Positions 9,852 to 17,972 of a stretch of DNA of 49,093 nt are shown here, one piece after another (positions within the stretch are counted from its first letter, which is position 1; every line of letters begins with the position of its first letter). The notes under the pieces are model-generated. The model searched no databases. It saw nothing but the letters and a program-made list of their open reading frames with translations, and was not told the origin of the DNA. The DNA is from DRKI01 sp011051875 (GTDB lineage Bacteria; Desulfobacterota; Desulfobulbia; Desulfobulbales; Desulfobulbaceae). Location of the stretch: assembly GCA_026990385.1 (NCBI GenBank), contig JALXDL010000088.1, positions 1 to 49,093 of the forward strand, written 5' to 3'. Made by a program: the position numbers and the translations under genes.

Positions 9852-10747
9852 CCAGGGCGCTGATCGGCAATATCGGCCGCTACAGCCTGCACGACGGTCC
9901 CGGCATCCGGACCACGGTCTTCTTCAAGGGCTGCCCCCTTCGCTGTCCCTGGTGCCATAATCCCGAGCTGATACAGCCGGAGCCGGAGATCGCCTTCACC
10001 GCCCGCAGGTGCATGGCCTGTGGCGACTGCGCCCGGGTCTGTCCCGAGCAGGCGGCATCGCTTGCCAACGGCGACCGCATCGACCGCGGCCACTGCACAG
10101 CCTGCGGCCTCTGCGCCGATGCCTGCCCGACCAGGGCCCTGGAACGGGTGGGCCGGGAATACGGCCTGGAAGAGCTGCTGGAGGTCCTGCTCCGGGACCG
10201 GCTCTACTACGAGACCTCGAACGGCGGCATCACCCTGTCCGGCGGCGAGCCGACCCTGCAGATGGGGTTTGCCGGCCGCCTGCTGGCACGGCTGCGGCAG
10301 GAGGGGCTGCACACAGCCATGGAGACCTGCGGCCTCTTTTCCTGGGATACCTTTGCCACGGCTTGTCTCGGCAACCTGGACCTGGTACTCTACGACCTCA
10401 AGTTGGCCGACTCCCAGCGCCACCGCCGGCTCACCGGTCACAGCAATAGCATCATCCTGGCCAACCTGGTCCGGTTGCTGGCCGTGGAATCGGTCGAGGT
10501 CCTGGTCCGCATCCCCCTGATCCCCGGTTATACCGCCACGGAAGATAACATCGCCCGACTGGCCGCCCTGCTCCGGACCCTGGGTGTGCGCCGCTACAGC
10601 CTGCTGGCCTACCATCCCTGGGGTCTTGCCAAGGCCCGCCGGGTGGGCCGGCCGGTGCGAGCGGATCTGCCCGCAACCGGCATGACCACCTTTGAGAGGA
10701 AGCGATGGCAGCGCTATTTCGGCAGCATGGAGTTTGTCGCTCCCTGA
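9848..10747 (+). CDS. Glycyl radical enzyme activating enzyme (radical SAM)
   Basis: 299 residues, GTG start overlapping the previous stop. The radical SAM motif is CPLRCPWC (residues about 29-36). It is followed by two ferredoxin-type motifs (CMACGDCARVCP and CTACGLCADACP), the insert typical of activases of dehydratase-like glycyl radical enzymes. GGEPTLQ and the late VRIPLIPGYT motif are also present. It abstracts hydrogen from the partner glycine (Gly781 of the upstream enzyme) using S-adenosylmethionine. The last 45 codons, up to FERKRWQRYFGSMEFVAP, recur as a damaged copy at about 12218-12356 on the far side of an AT-rich insert. Confidence 0.93.
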   Translation: MTRALIGNIGRYSLHDGPGIRTTVFFKGCPLRCPWCHNPELIQPEPEIAFTARRCMACGDCARVCPEQAASLANGDRIDRGHCTACGLCADACPTRALERVGREYGLEELLEVLLRDRLYYETSNGGITLSGGEPTLQMGFAGRLLARLRQEGLHTAMETCGLFSWDTFATACLGNLDLVLYDLKLADSQRHRRLTGHSNSIILANLVRLLAVESVEVLVRIPLIPGYTATEDNIARLAALLRTLGVRRYSLLAYHPWGLAKARRVGRPVRADLPATGMTTFERKRWQRYFGSMEFVAP

Positions 10748-10804
10748 AGCTGGTCCTGTCCCCTGCCGCACTCCCCCATGCCAGCCACGGTTCTATCATG
10801 AGCG
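10608..10804 (+). repeat. Direct repeat copy 1: activase 3' end through the start of the next gene
   Basis: This stretch matches 12218-12412 in the same orientation. The match covers the last 45 codons of the activase, the short spacer and ends right at ATGAGCG, the start of the EamA gene in copy 2. A run of about 41 identical bases spans the RWQRYFGSMEFV codons; the rest is roughly 80-85% identical by eye. Copy 1 holds the intact activase end but is followed by unrelated sequence instead of the EamA gene. Confidence 0.85.
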
Positions 10805-10942
10805 AGAAGACCGGGATGGCGGGAAATTGAACAGTGGTCATGGCAACGCCGCTTTAGGAACATACTTTCAGTATAACTCGATGCAGGGTTGTATGCGGTT
10901 TTCTGGCCATTGTTGGGTAGAAATAAAATCGGTCAGGTCGCC

Positions 10943-11998
10943 ATGCAGAAAAGTAATAACATGAGAACAGCGAACACTTTAAAAGGTATCGCAATAATGG
11001 CGGTGCTAATCAATCATTATTTGAATTTAAATGTTATTGGCGATAGTACTGAATTTGCAAATGCGTGGATCGCTATTTTTTTCTTTTTAAGTGGTTATGG
11101 ACTATTTCTATCTTTAGATAATCTAAATAATAAGTTTAATAATTATAGGTTATTTTACATTAAGCGTATCGTTAGAATTTATCCTTTGTTATGGTTATCC
11201 TGGTTTATCCAAATGTTAGTAACCAATGGTAGGGTCTCACTTTGGGTCCCAACTGGTATTCATGGCAGTGGGCATTATTGGTTTATCCCTGCGATATTGC
11301 AGTGTTATTTGATTGCTCCTGTAACATATTTAGCTGTAAGAAGACGGCCTCTATTTACCGTAGTGACTTTGTCTATTGTTGTTCTAGCTGTAAATTATAT
11401 TATTATTTTTAATAATTTGTTTTCAAAAGCAAATATAATGTTAAATTTTTTTAATACTAGATGGAGAACAATTTATTTTTTCCATATAATAGTTTTTTCA
11501 TTTGGCATGTTGTTTGCTGTAAAATTTAGATGGTATATTGCTACCCATTCTAAATTGGTTCATAAGTTTTTTTTCTGGATATTATTGCTAATTATCAATT
11601 TATTAATGCTAGAATTAAAAATAAATTTCAATATAAACACATATGCAAAAATTAGCTTCCATGTCATCCCAGTATTATTGGTGTTATTATTTTCTGTTTA
11701 TGTCTTGAGATATTCGATTGAAAATTCATTCTTTGAATTTTTCGGTAAAATTTCTTATTCTATTTATTTATTTCACATGTCATTATATCTGGGTATGAAT
11801 AATATATTCTCATTTCGGAAGAACTCAATAGGTGAACTACTCACTACACTGATAGCTTTTCCGTTTTTTATTATAATCTTATCATATATTGAAAATAAAG
11901 CTGATGTGTTTAGCGGCAACTTGTTTGGATTAATAACAAAAAGAATTGCCAAACCCTTAGAAGGCCCCCGGTTATCAAGCAAAAAAAGTAATTCATGA
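10943..11998 (+). CDS. Integral membrane acyltransferase (acyltransferase 3 family), AT-rich
   Basis: 351 residues with about ten hydrophobic segments. Family features: TLKGIAIMAVLINHYLN near the start with the expected His, FFFLSGYGLFLS, then KRIVRIYPLLWLSW, and FGKISYSIYLFHMSLYL near the end. These enzymes transfer acetyl or other acyl groups to polysaccharide or lipid. The gene is strikingly AT-rich against GC-rich neighbours and uses AT-ending codons, pointing to recent acquisition. It lies between two copies of the activase 3' end. Start 10943 is chosen over 10889 and 10961 because AGGT lies just upstream; ribosome-binding support is weak, so the start is uncertain. Confidence 0.85.
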   Translation: MQKSNNMRTANTLKGIAIMAVLINHYLNLNVIGDSTEFANAWIAIFFFLSGYGLFLSLDNLNNKFNNYRLFYIKRIVRIYPLLWLSWFIQMLVTNGRVSLWVPTGIHGSGHYWFIPAILQCYLIAPVTYLAVRRRPLFTVVTLSIVVLAVNYIIIFNNLFSKANIMLNFFNTRWRTIYFFHIIVFSFGMLFAVKFRWYIATHSKLVHKFFFWILLLIINLLMLELKINFNINTYAKISFHVIPVLLVLLFSVYVLRYSIENSFFEFFGKISYSIYLFHMSLYLGMNNIFSFRKNSIGELLTTLIAFPFFIIILSYIENKADVFSGNLFGLITKRIAKPLEGPRLSSKKSNS

Positions 11999-12023
11999 CG
12001 AAACTTAATTTGCCCTTCCGACC

Positions 12024-12144
12024 TGTCAATGGCAAAATAAAACTGTACCAAAAATGGCAATGAAAAGTGTACCTCCGCCACCGATGTACTGGTGGTACAC
12101 TTTTCAATTGCCACAAATGGTACATTTTTAGATTGCCATTAACA
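12024..12144. mobile_element. IS21-end-like inverted pair (MITE-like remnant)
   Basis: Two arms of about 50 nt (12024-12073 and 12094-12144) are inverted copies with roughly eight differences, separated by a 20-nt centre. Within each arm the unit TGGCAA...GTACC occurs twice. Repeated subterminal boxes with TGTACC/GGTACA and AAAAGTGTACC recall the ends of IS21-family elements. No transposase lies between them, so this is either a fused pair of ends or a tiny non-autonomous element. It sits at the downstream side of the AT-rich acyltransferase insert. Family naming is from memory of end sequences and needs a search. Confidence 0.55.
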
Positions 12145-12217
12145 CCCACCAGGGCACCCATGGCATGATACTGAAGAGATACTACACCAGGGTCCTCTGG
12201 CAAACGGGGACGTCATA

Positions 12218-12412
12218 CCTGCCATCCTTGGGGTCTTGCCAAGGACCGGCGGGTATCCGACCGGTGTGTGCGGATCTGTCCGCAACCGGCCTGACCACCT
12301 TCGAGAGAAAGCGATGGCAGCGCTATTTCGGCAGCATGGAGTTTGTCGCCCCCTGAAGCGGGGCGTGTCTCCTGCCGGGTCTTCCCGTGCCGGCCGGTTA
12401 TCGTCATGAGCG
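12218..12412 (+). pseudogene. Direct repeat copy 2: truncated, frameshifted activase 3' end
   Basis: Homologous to 10608-10804. Compared with copy 1, a single base is missing between AAGG and GGATCTG (38 versus 39 nt), so the first part of the fragment is out of frame. The last 18 residues (FERKRWQRYFGSMEFVAP) are still identical, ending with a TGA at 12354-12356. There is no upstream activase body, so it is a dead fragment. The 49-nt spacer to the EamA start is also shared with copy 1. Confidence 0.85.
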
Positions 12413-13281
12413 TTTTGTCCTGGCTGCCCCTGGGCCTGGTCTGTGCCTTCAGCCTGGCCACCGCCGATGCCCTGACCAAGAGGTTCTTTGCCGACTGCAC
12501 CGGTCCGGAGCTGGTGGTCATCCGCTTCGCGAGTCCGGCCCTGCTCCTGCTGCCCCTGCTCGTCATTTTTCCCCTGCCGCCGGTGCCGCCGGCTTTCTGG
12601 CTCCTGATCGCCATTCTGCTGCCGCTTGAATTCCTGGCCATGGGGCTCTACATGGTTGCGATCCGGGACTGGCCCCTGCACCTGACCATGCCGTACCTGG
12701 CCTTTACCCCTGTCTTCAACGTTCTGACCGGGCTGCTCGTCCTGGGCGAGCGGGTCTCGGCGGCCGGGTTTGCCGGTATCCTGCTGGTGGTGGCCGGAAC
12801 CTGGGTCCTCAATCTCGATCCGGCCCGACCCATGGCCCTGCTGGCCCCGTTCACCGCCGTGTTCCGGGTCCGCGGCTCCCGCCTGATGCTGGCCGTGGCC
12901 TTCCTTTACAGCCTGACCTCGGTGCTGGGCAAACGGGCCATGCAGTATGCGGACCCGGCCAGCTTCGGGCCCTTCTACATGGTTCTGCTCGGCGCGGTTT
13001 CCCTGCTCACGCTCCCGGCCGTTCGCCGGGGCCGTCCGGCCATCCTGGGCCGCCGCTGGCGGCAGGTCCTGCTGGTGGGTGCCAGCATGGCCGTTATGAT
13101 CGTCACCCATTTTCTCGCCATCGCCCATGTCCAGGTCGCCTACTTCATAGCGCTTAAAAGGAGCAGCCTGCTCTTTGGCATCCTCTATGGCTGCTGGCTG
13201 TTCGGCGAGCGCCACCTCCAACGCAACCTGGCGGCGGGCACGCTGATGGTGGCCGGCGTGGCCCTGATTCTTGCCGGCTGA
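12406..13281 (+). CDS. EamA/DMT-family membrane transporter
   Basis: 291 residues with about ten hydrophobic helices arranged as two EamA halves. The first half runs to about residue 130 and ends with LVLGERVSAAGFAGILLVVAGTW (quoted motif: LGERVSAAGFAGILL). The second half ends with LFGERHLQRNLAAGTLMVAG. Such proteins export metabolites such as amino acids or related compounds; the substrate is not predictable. The ATG at 12406 is used because the duplicated upstream fragment shows the activase stop and spacer ending here; a longer frame from 12343 would overlap that fragment. No clear Shine-Dalgarno sequence. A 56-nt piece of its 3' end recurs at 15514-15569. Confidence 0.88.
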   Translation: MSVLSWLPLGLVCAFSLATADALTKRFFADCTGPELVVIRFASPALLLLPLLVIFPLPPVPPAFWLLIAILLPLEFLAMGLYMVAIRDWPLHLTMPYLAFTPVFNVLTGLLVLGERVSAAGFAGILLVVAGTWVLNLDPARPMALLAPFTAVFRVRGSRLMLAVAFLYSLTSVLGKRAMQYADPASFGPFYMVLLGAVSLLTLPAVRRGRPAILGRRWRQVLLVGASMAVMIVTHFLAIAHVQVAYFIALKRSSLLFGILYGCWLFGERHLQRNLAAGTLMVAGVALILAG

Positions 13282-14370
13282 GACCCGGGCAGTACCCCGA
13301 TGAACAGTCGCACCGAGACGCTGGATATCAGCTCGCCCTCGTGACTCCTCCCCCCGCATGCGCCCCATTTTTTCTTCTGTTCCAATGCATTTCGTCTTGA
13401 ATGCCGACGGGCATGAAGAGAGCGCTTAATTCAATTGCAATTCCAGTCAGTTCGGATTTCACACCAACAGGAGAGTATTTTTTATAACTATATCAGTTTC
13501 GCAGGAAAGATGCTCTTCGGCACTGCTTCATCGTTACTCTTCCATCCTTGTAAAGATATCAGCATTGACTGTATTCAATTCGGTATCCGGGGAGTGGCGA
13601 GGGTGTAATACTCATCCGCGGGAAAGGAAGCAAACCACTCCGGCCAGAGGTGGCCTGCCAATTGTCGGAAAAATTGATATTTCAGCCAAGGGGTGACTGT
13701 CAAATAGCTGAATTCTCACTGACCTTGGTAACAGATTGTGGGGAAAATAGCCGTTTCTTGTGAGAGTATTTTGGAAGCAACGAGCAGGCGGTAAGGTGGT
13801 TGCGAAAATCGGAGTTTTTATTTTCCGGAAACCATAATCTGTTTATCTTGCTGATGGCAGGTGTTTTTTTAATATTTTTCCGGAAAGTTGGAAGGTATTT
13901 CTGTTTGCGGAACGTTATTTCCTGAAAAAACGGCATGATGAATATGTTGTGGTGGAAAATGGCAGGATATCTTCAGGATATCGAAAGTTTTTTCTGACTG
14001 GCTGTTTGAACATTGTTTTTTTTGATCTTCTATTTCAAGGTGTTATGAGGTCAAAACCTTATTGGTCGTTAGGCTGTTGCGTAAGTGTAGGGAGAGATAT
14101 GCAGCCTGGCATGGTTTGTGTACCAGCCGTCTGTAATGATTGTATAGACTGTGTTGGCGTGTCTGCTTGTGGATCGATAGGATGGACTGCTTCGTGTTCC
14201 GTCCTTCCGGTCTGTCGGCCCGAATGTATGGATAGTTACCGCTCTGAGCGCTCCATCTATCCATACGTTCGAGCCGACAGCGATTCTCAACCAGGGCAAG
14301 CAAAAAACGGTATTTTTTTCGGGTGTGCTAGTCTCTCGGCTCAACAGCGCCTGATGGGTGTGAGGAGAAA
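13282..14370. other. AT-rich stretch without a convincing gene
   Basis: About 1.1 kb between the EamA gene and the PEP-CTERM gene. Base composition falls well below the surrounding DNA. Short open frames exist, but none has a ribosome-binding site or recognisable content. The only clear structure is the long hairpin at 14212-14280. Together with the next gene it forms a foreign-looking block between the two EamA 3' copies. Confidence 0.6.
14212..14280. repeat. Long inverted repeat (24-bp arms, 21-nt loop) upstream of PEP-CTERM gene
   Basis: Arms 14212-14235 and 14257-14280 pair with only two mismatches (CTGTCGGC...TATGGATAG with its complement). The loop contains a smaller CGCTCTGAGCG hairpin. 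No T-run follows, so it is not a classic terminator. It ends 90 nt before the PEP-CTERM start codon and could be an RNA regulatory hairpin in that leader or a REP/MITE-type element. Confidence 0.75.
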
Positions 14371-14991
14371 ATGATGAAGAAGACATTTTTGAAAGGGGTG
14401 GTGCTTGCTGTTGCTGCAGTCGGGTTTATGGCTGGCGGCGTTATGGCGACCATGACCCATTATGATGTTGCTGGCGGAGTCAATGATAATCCTACCTCAA
14501 GTGTTTCCTTGAGTAATGTGTCCACGATTGGTTGGACTAGTATCGATGTTGGCCTGGCTGATGGCCTGGATGATGTCGTCTTTGATCTTGATGCTGGGCA
14601 ATCCTATACATTCGATTTTCTCTCTCTGTCATTAAATGGCAATGGTTTGGGGACGTTTGACATCTCTGCCAGTTTGGTGTTTGAAGTGCCTGAAATTGAA
14701 AGTTCATCCGAAGGTGGCGGGTGGTGGTTAACCAAAAATTGGTGGGGTACTTATACTTTCGGAAGTTTATCATGGTCTGATAATACTCCAGACCATTTTA
14801 TTATTGGTGGAGACTATGTTACAATAGATTTCCTTGATTTGGCAGGATGTGAACCTACTCAAGATTTCACTATTACTGCTACTGTAACTAATCATGGCGT
14901 TGCTCCCGTGCCAGAGCCTGCCACCATGCTGCTATTCGGAACCGGTCTGTCAGGTTTTGCCGCTATCGGTCGCAGGAAGATGAAGAAATGA
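14371..14991 (+). CDS. PEP-CTERM sorting-signal protein
   Basis: 206 residues. N-terminal signal peptide: MMKK, then a hydrophobic core (GVVLAVAAVGFMAGGV) with a likely cut near VMA-T. The body is serine/threonine/aspartate-rich and beta-like. The C-terminus VPEPATMLLFGTGLSGFAAI followed by GRRKMKK is a textbook PEP-CTERM signal, which is recognised by an exosortase and linked to exopolysaccharide and biofilm production. No exosortase is in this window. GAGGAG precedes the tandem ATGs at 14371 and 14374; either may be used. Lower GC than the neighbouring operons. The protein's own role is unknown. Confidence 0.9.
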   Translation: MMKKTFLKGVVLAVAAVGFMAGGVMATMTHYDVAGGVNDNPTSSVSLSNVSTIGWTSIDVGLADGLDDVVFDLDAGQSYTFDFLSLSLNGNGLGTFDISASLVFEVPEIESSSEGGGWWLTKNWWGTYTFGSLSWSDNTPDHFIIGGDYVTIDFLDLAGCEPTQDFTITATVTNHGVAPVPEPATMLLFGTGLSGFAAIGRRKMKK

Positions 14992-15013
14992 CAAGCCGGT
15001 CAGTCTGTTGAAG

Positions 15014-15052
15014 AAAAAAATGCTCTGCTTCCCGGCAGAGCATTTTTTTTTG
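15014..15052 (+). terminator. Rho-independent terminator after PEP-CTERM gene
   Basis: A 9-bp perfect stem (ATGCTCTGC / GCAGAGCAT) with a 6-nt loop, followed by a run of eight or more T, lying 20-30 nt after the stop codon. The A-run before the stem mirrors the T-run, so it could work in both directions. Confidence 0.92.
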
Positions 15053-15737
15053 CACGCGAGAGCTGTGCATAGGGCATTTCATGCCCAACACCCCTCTGTC
15101 GGTATCGCCGTCCTGGTGACTTTACAGCCCTGAACAGTCCACCTCCGCCCACTTTGTCATTCTCCACGTCCCGGCCAGCCAGATAAAGCGTCAGGAGCGG
15201 TACGCCCAGAAAGGTCCTGAAGTTCCTGCGACATTATATAACAAGTCAGTTGTTGAAGATGTCTGGTTGGAAGATGGTAGCACCGGCAATCCATTCCTCG
15301 ACCTGCTCATGAACGAGAATACCATCAGGGCTGGATGGTTTGTGCGTTGCCGGAAAGAGGTGCATCTGGGATTATCTGGCCCGGATTCTTTTCAGCCGGT
15401 AAATTGTGAGGAGCGCTCCTGCCGGGAGAGTGCGCGTGAAGCCCAGGTATTCTGTTTTGTGCAGTCGTGGGGTAATTCCCGGAAGCTGTTCCTGTATGCG
15501 CGTCTGCCTGTGCCGCAACCCGACGGCGGACACGCTGATGGTGGCTGGCGTGGCTCTGATTCTTGCCGGTCGAGGCCGTGACGGCATGAAAATCCGCCCC
15601 GCCTGCGAAATTTCTTTGCAAAGTTATGGTTTTTTTGTATCAATTACTATTTTTGGCTCAACTGTTCCGGGTGAAGGAGAAGGGGAGTTCCCGGAAGGAA
15701 ACCGGTTGGGCAATACCGGGAAAATGTGGTATTGATC
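15053..15737. other. Gene-free stretch before argF carrying a stray EamA 3' fragment
   Basis: No convincing CDS. An open frame at 15267-15581 has no recognisable content and no ribosome-binding site. The one interpretable piece is the 56-nt copy of the EamA 3' end at 15514-15569. The argF promoter probably lies in the last 160 nt, but I see no strong -35/-10 pair. Confidence 0.55.
15514..15569 (+). repeat. Duplicated EamA 3'-end fragment
   Basis: Aligns without gaps to 13222-13277 with five mismatches in 56 nt and still encodes TLMVAGVALILAG in frame. In this copy the expected stop is changed, and the frame runs on. It suggests that the 13.3-15.5 kb block was inserted at, or duplicated from, the end of an EamA gene. 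Confidence 0.75.
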
Positions 15738-16667
15738 ATGAACAATCATCTGTTGGCATTAAAGGATTTCAGCAAGCAGCAGCTGCAGTCGCTGATCGTA
15801 CGCGCCATGCGCCTGAAGAACGAGAGCCGGGAAGGCAGGCGGCATCGGCAGCTTGCCGGGCAGACCCTCTGTCTGCTCTTTGACAAGCCGTCCACCAGGA
15901 CCAGGGTCTCGTTCGAGGCCGCCATGTACGGCCTGGGCGGGCAGGTTATCTTCATGTCGAGCCGGGAGAGCCAGCTCGGTCGCGGCGAGCCGCTCAGCGA
16001 CACGGCCCGGGTCCTGGCCCGGTACGTGAACGGTATCGTGGTGCGCACTTACGGCCAGGACGTGGTCGAGGAGCTGGCCCGCTATTCCGATGTGCCGGTG
16101 ATCAACGCGCTCACCGACCTGTACCATCCCTGTCAGATTCTCAGTGACATCATGACGGTGATCGAGCAGAAGGGCGCACCCGAGAACCTGAAGATCGTCT
16201 GGCTCGGCGACGGTAATAACATGGCCAACTCCTGGATCGAGGCCGCCTCGATCCTGGGCTTTCCGCTGACCCTTGCCTGTCCCGAGGGCTACGGACCGGA
16301 CGAGCGGGTGCTCACGGAGTCCCTGGCCCGGGCCAGCCAGCCCATCACCCTGCTCCATGATCCAGTGGCGGCGGTCAAGGACGCCGACGTGATCAACGTC
16401 GATGTCTGGGCATCCATGGGCCAGGAGGACGAACAGGAAAAACGGGTCCGGATTTTCCAGCCCTTTCAGCTGAACAGTGAACTGCTGGCCCATGCCGCCC
16501 CTGATGCCGTGGTCCTCCACTGCCTGCCCGCGCACAGGGGGGAGGAGATCACCGGGGAGGTCCTTGAAGGCAACCAGTGCGTGGCCTTTGACCAGGCCGA
16601 GAACAAGATGCACATCCACAAGGCGATCCTGGATACCTTGCTCGGCGGAAGCTGTGATCCCGCCTAG
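15738..16667 (+). CDS. argF: Ornithine carbamoyltransferase
   Basis: 309 residues. Converts ornithine and carbamoyl phosphate to citrulline, the sixth step of arginine synthesis. Carbamoyl-phosphate loop STRTR, substrate motif YHPCQ, the ornithine-binding DVWASMGQE (SMG) loop and the HCLPAHRGEE catalytic-cysteine motif are all present. A GTG at 15726 is in frame, but the ATG at 15738 (MNNHLLALKDFS) matches typical family N-termini. First gene of an arg-lys-dap run, 100 nt before argG. The upstream argB/argD often found in such operons is not here; the accessory patch sits there instead. Confidence 0.95.
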   Translation: MNNHLLALKDFSKQQLQSLIVRAMRLKNESREGRRHRQLAGQTLCLLFDKPSTRTRVSFEAAMYGLGGQVIFMSSRESQLGRGEPLSDTARVLARYVNGIVVRTYGQDVVEELARYSDVPVINALTDLYHPCQILSDIMTVIEQKGAPENLKIVWLGDGNNMANSWIEAASILGFPLTLACPEGYGPDERVLTESLARASQPITLLHDPVAAVKDADVINVDVWASMGQEDEQEKRVRIFQPFQLNSELLAHAAPDAVVLHCLPAHRGEEITGEVLEGNQCVAFDQAENKMHIHKAILDTLLGGSCDPA

Positions 16668-16767
16668 CTGTTGTATCCCCGGCCGACAGCCCGGGCCCCA
16701 CGGAAGTGCTGCCGCGCCCGGCCCGGGACCGTCAGTTTTTTTCTCAACTTATCGCAACGACTGAACC

Positions 16768-17964
16768 ATGAGTGTAGAAAAGATCGTTCTGGCCTACTCC
16801 GGTGGCCTTGATACCTCGGTGATCCTCAAGTGGCTGGCCGAGGAATACCAGTGCCCGGTCATCGCCTATGCCGCCGACGTCGGCCAGCACGAGGACTGGG
16901 ACGCGGTCCGCGAAAAGGGGCTGGCCACGGGTGCGGAAAAGGTGATCATCTCCGACCTGAAGGAGGAGTTTGTCCGCGACTACATCTTTCCCGCCTTTCG
17001 TGCCAATGCCATCTACGAAGGCTCCTATCTCCTCGGCACCTCGCTGGCCCGGCCGGTCATCGCCAGGGAGCAGGTGCGCATCGCGGAGCAGGAGGGCGCT
17101 GACGCGGTCAGCCACGGCGCCACCGGCAAGGGCAATGACCAGGTCCGTTTCGAACTCGCCTACCTGGCCCTGAACCCCCGGCTCACCATCATCGCGCCCT
17201 GGCGGATCTGGGACCTCAACTCGCGGCGGAAACTGATGGATTTTGCCCGGGCCCATGACATCCCGGTGCCGGTCACCAAGAAGAATCCCTACAGTTCCGA
17301 CGAAAACCTGCTGCACATCAGCTTTGAAGGGGGTATCCTGGAAGACCCGTGGAACGAGCCGGACGAGGCGATGTTCAAGCTCACCGTGGCTCCGGAAAAG
17401 GCGCCGGATACGCCCACCTATGTCGAGCTCACCTTTGAGCAGGGCACGCCGGTGGCCATTGACGGTGAGCGGCTGGGGCCGGTGGAGATGATGCAGCGAC
17501 TTAACACCCTGGGCGGCGAGAACGGCATCGGCCGCCTGGACATGGTGGAGAACCGGTTCGTGGGCATGAAGTCGCGCGGCGTCTACGAGACCCCGGGCGG
17601 CACCATCCTGCGCGCCGCGCACCGCGACCTGGAGACCATCACCATGGACCGGGAGGTCATGGATATCCGCGATTCGCTGATTCCGCGCTACTCGAAGCTG
17701 ATCTACAACGGCTTCTGGTTCTCGCCCGAGATGGAGCTGCTGCAGAAGACCATGGACGAGGCCCAGAAGACGGTCAACGGGGTGGTCCGGCTCAAGCTCT
17801 ACAAGGGGAACTGCGTGCCCGTGGGCCGCAAGTCGGACAACTCCCTCTACTCCGAGTCCTTTGCCACCTTCGAGGAGGACGAGGTCTACAACCAGGCCGA
17901 CGCCACCGGCTTTATCCGCCTCAATTCCCTGCGCCTGCAGATCCAGGCGCTGAACAGAAAGTGA
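16768..17964 (+). CDS. argG: Argininosuccinate synthase
   Basis: 398 residues, normal length. Joins citrulline and aspartate with ATP to give argininosuccinate. The PP-loop nucleotide site AYSGGLDTS is at residues 9-17. GATGKGNDQVRFE and the SDNSLYSE region near the C-terminus are also typical. Its stop lies 8 nt before the argH ATG at 17973, or overlaps a possible GTG at 17961. Confidence 0.97.
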   Translation: MSVEKIVLAYSGGLDTSVILKWLAEEYQCPVIAYAADVGQHEDWDAVREKGLATGAEKVIISDLKEEFVRDYIFPAFRANAIYEGSYLLGTSLARPVIAREQVRIAEQEGADAVSHGATGKGNDQVRFELAYLALNPRLTIIAPWRIWDLNSRRKLMDFARAHDIPVPVTKKNPYSSDENLLHISFEGGILEDPWNEPDEAMFKLTVAPEKAPDTPTYVELTFEQGTPVAIDGERLGPVEMMQRLNTLGGENGIGRLDMVENRFVGMKSRGVYETPGGTILRAAHRDLETITMDREVMDIRDSLIPRYSKLIYNGFWFSPEMELLQKTMDEAQKTVNGVVRLKLYKGNCVPVGRKSDNSLYSESFATFEEDEVYNQADATGFIRLNSLRLQIQALNRK

Positions 17965-17972
17965 GCCGGACC

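Noticed and set aside
12165..12356. A 63-codon open frame as a separate small gene
   Set aside because: Its end is the activase C-terminus, and the upstream part is out of frame with it; better read as a truncated, frameshifted duplicate.
14110..14128. A TGGCATGGTTTGTG stretch as a sigma-54 promoter for the PEP-CTERM gene
   Set aside because: The -24 GG is present, but the -12 GC is GT, and it lies about 260 nt from the start codon; too weak to claim.
13949..14374. A 141-codon frame ahead of the PEP-CTERM gene
   Set aside because: No ribosome-binding site, runs through the long hairpin and overlaps the true start; no recognisable protein content.
15267..15581. A 104-codon frame before argF
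   Set aside because: No family resemblance, and it crosses the duplicated EamA fragment in a different frame.
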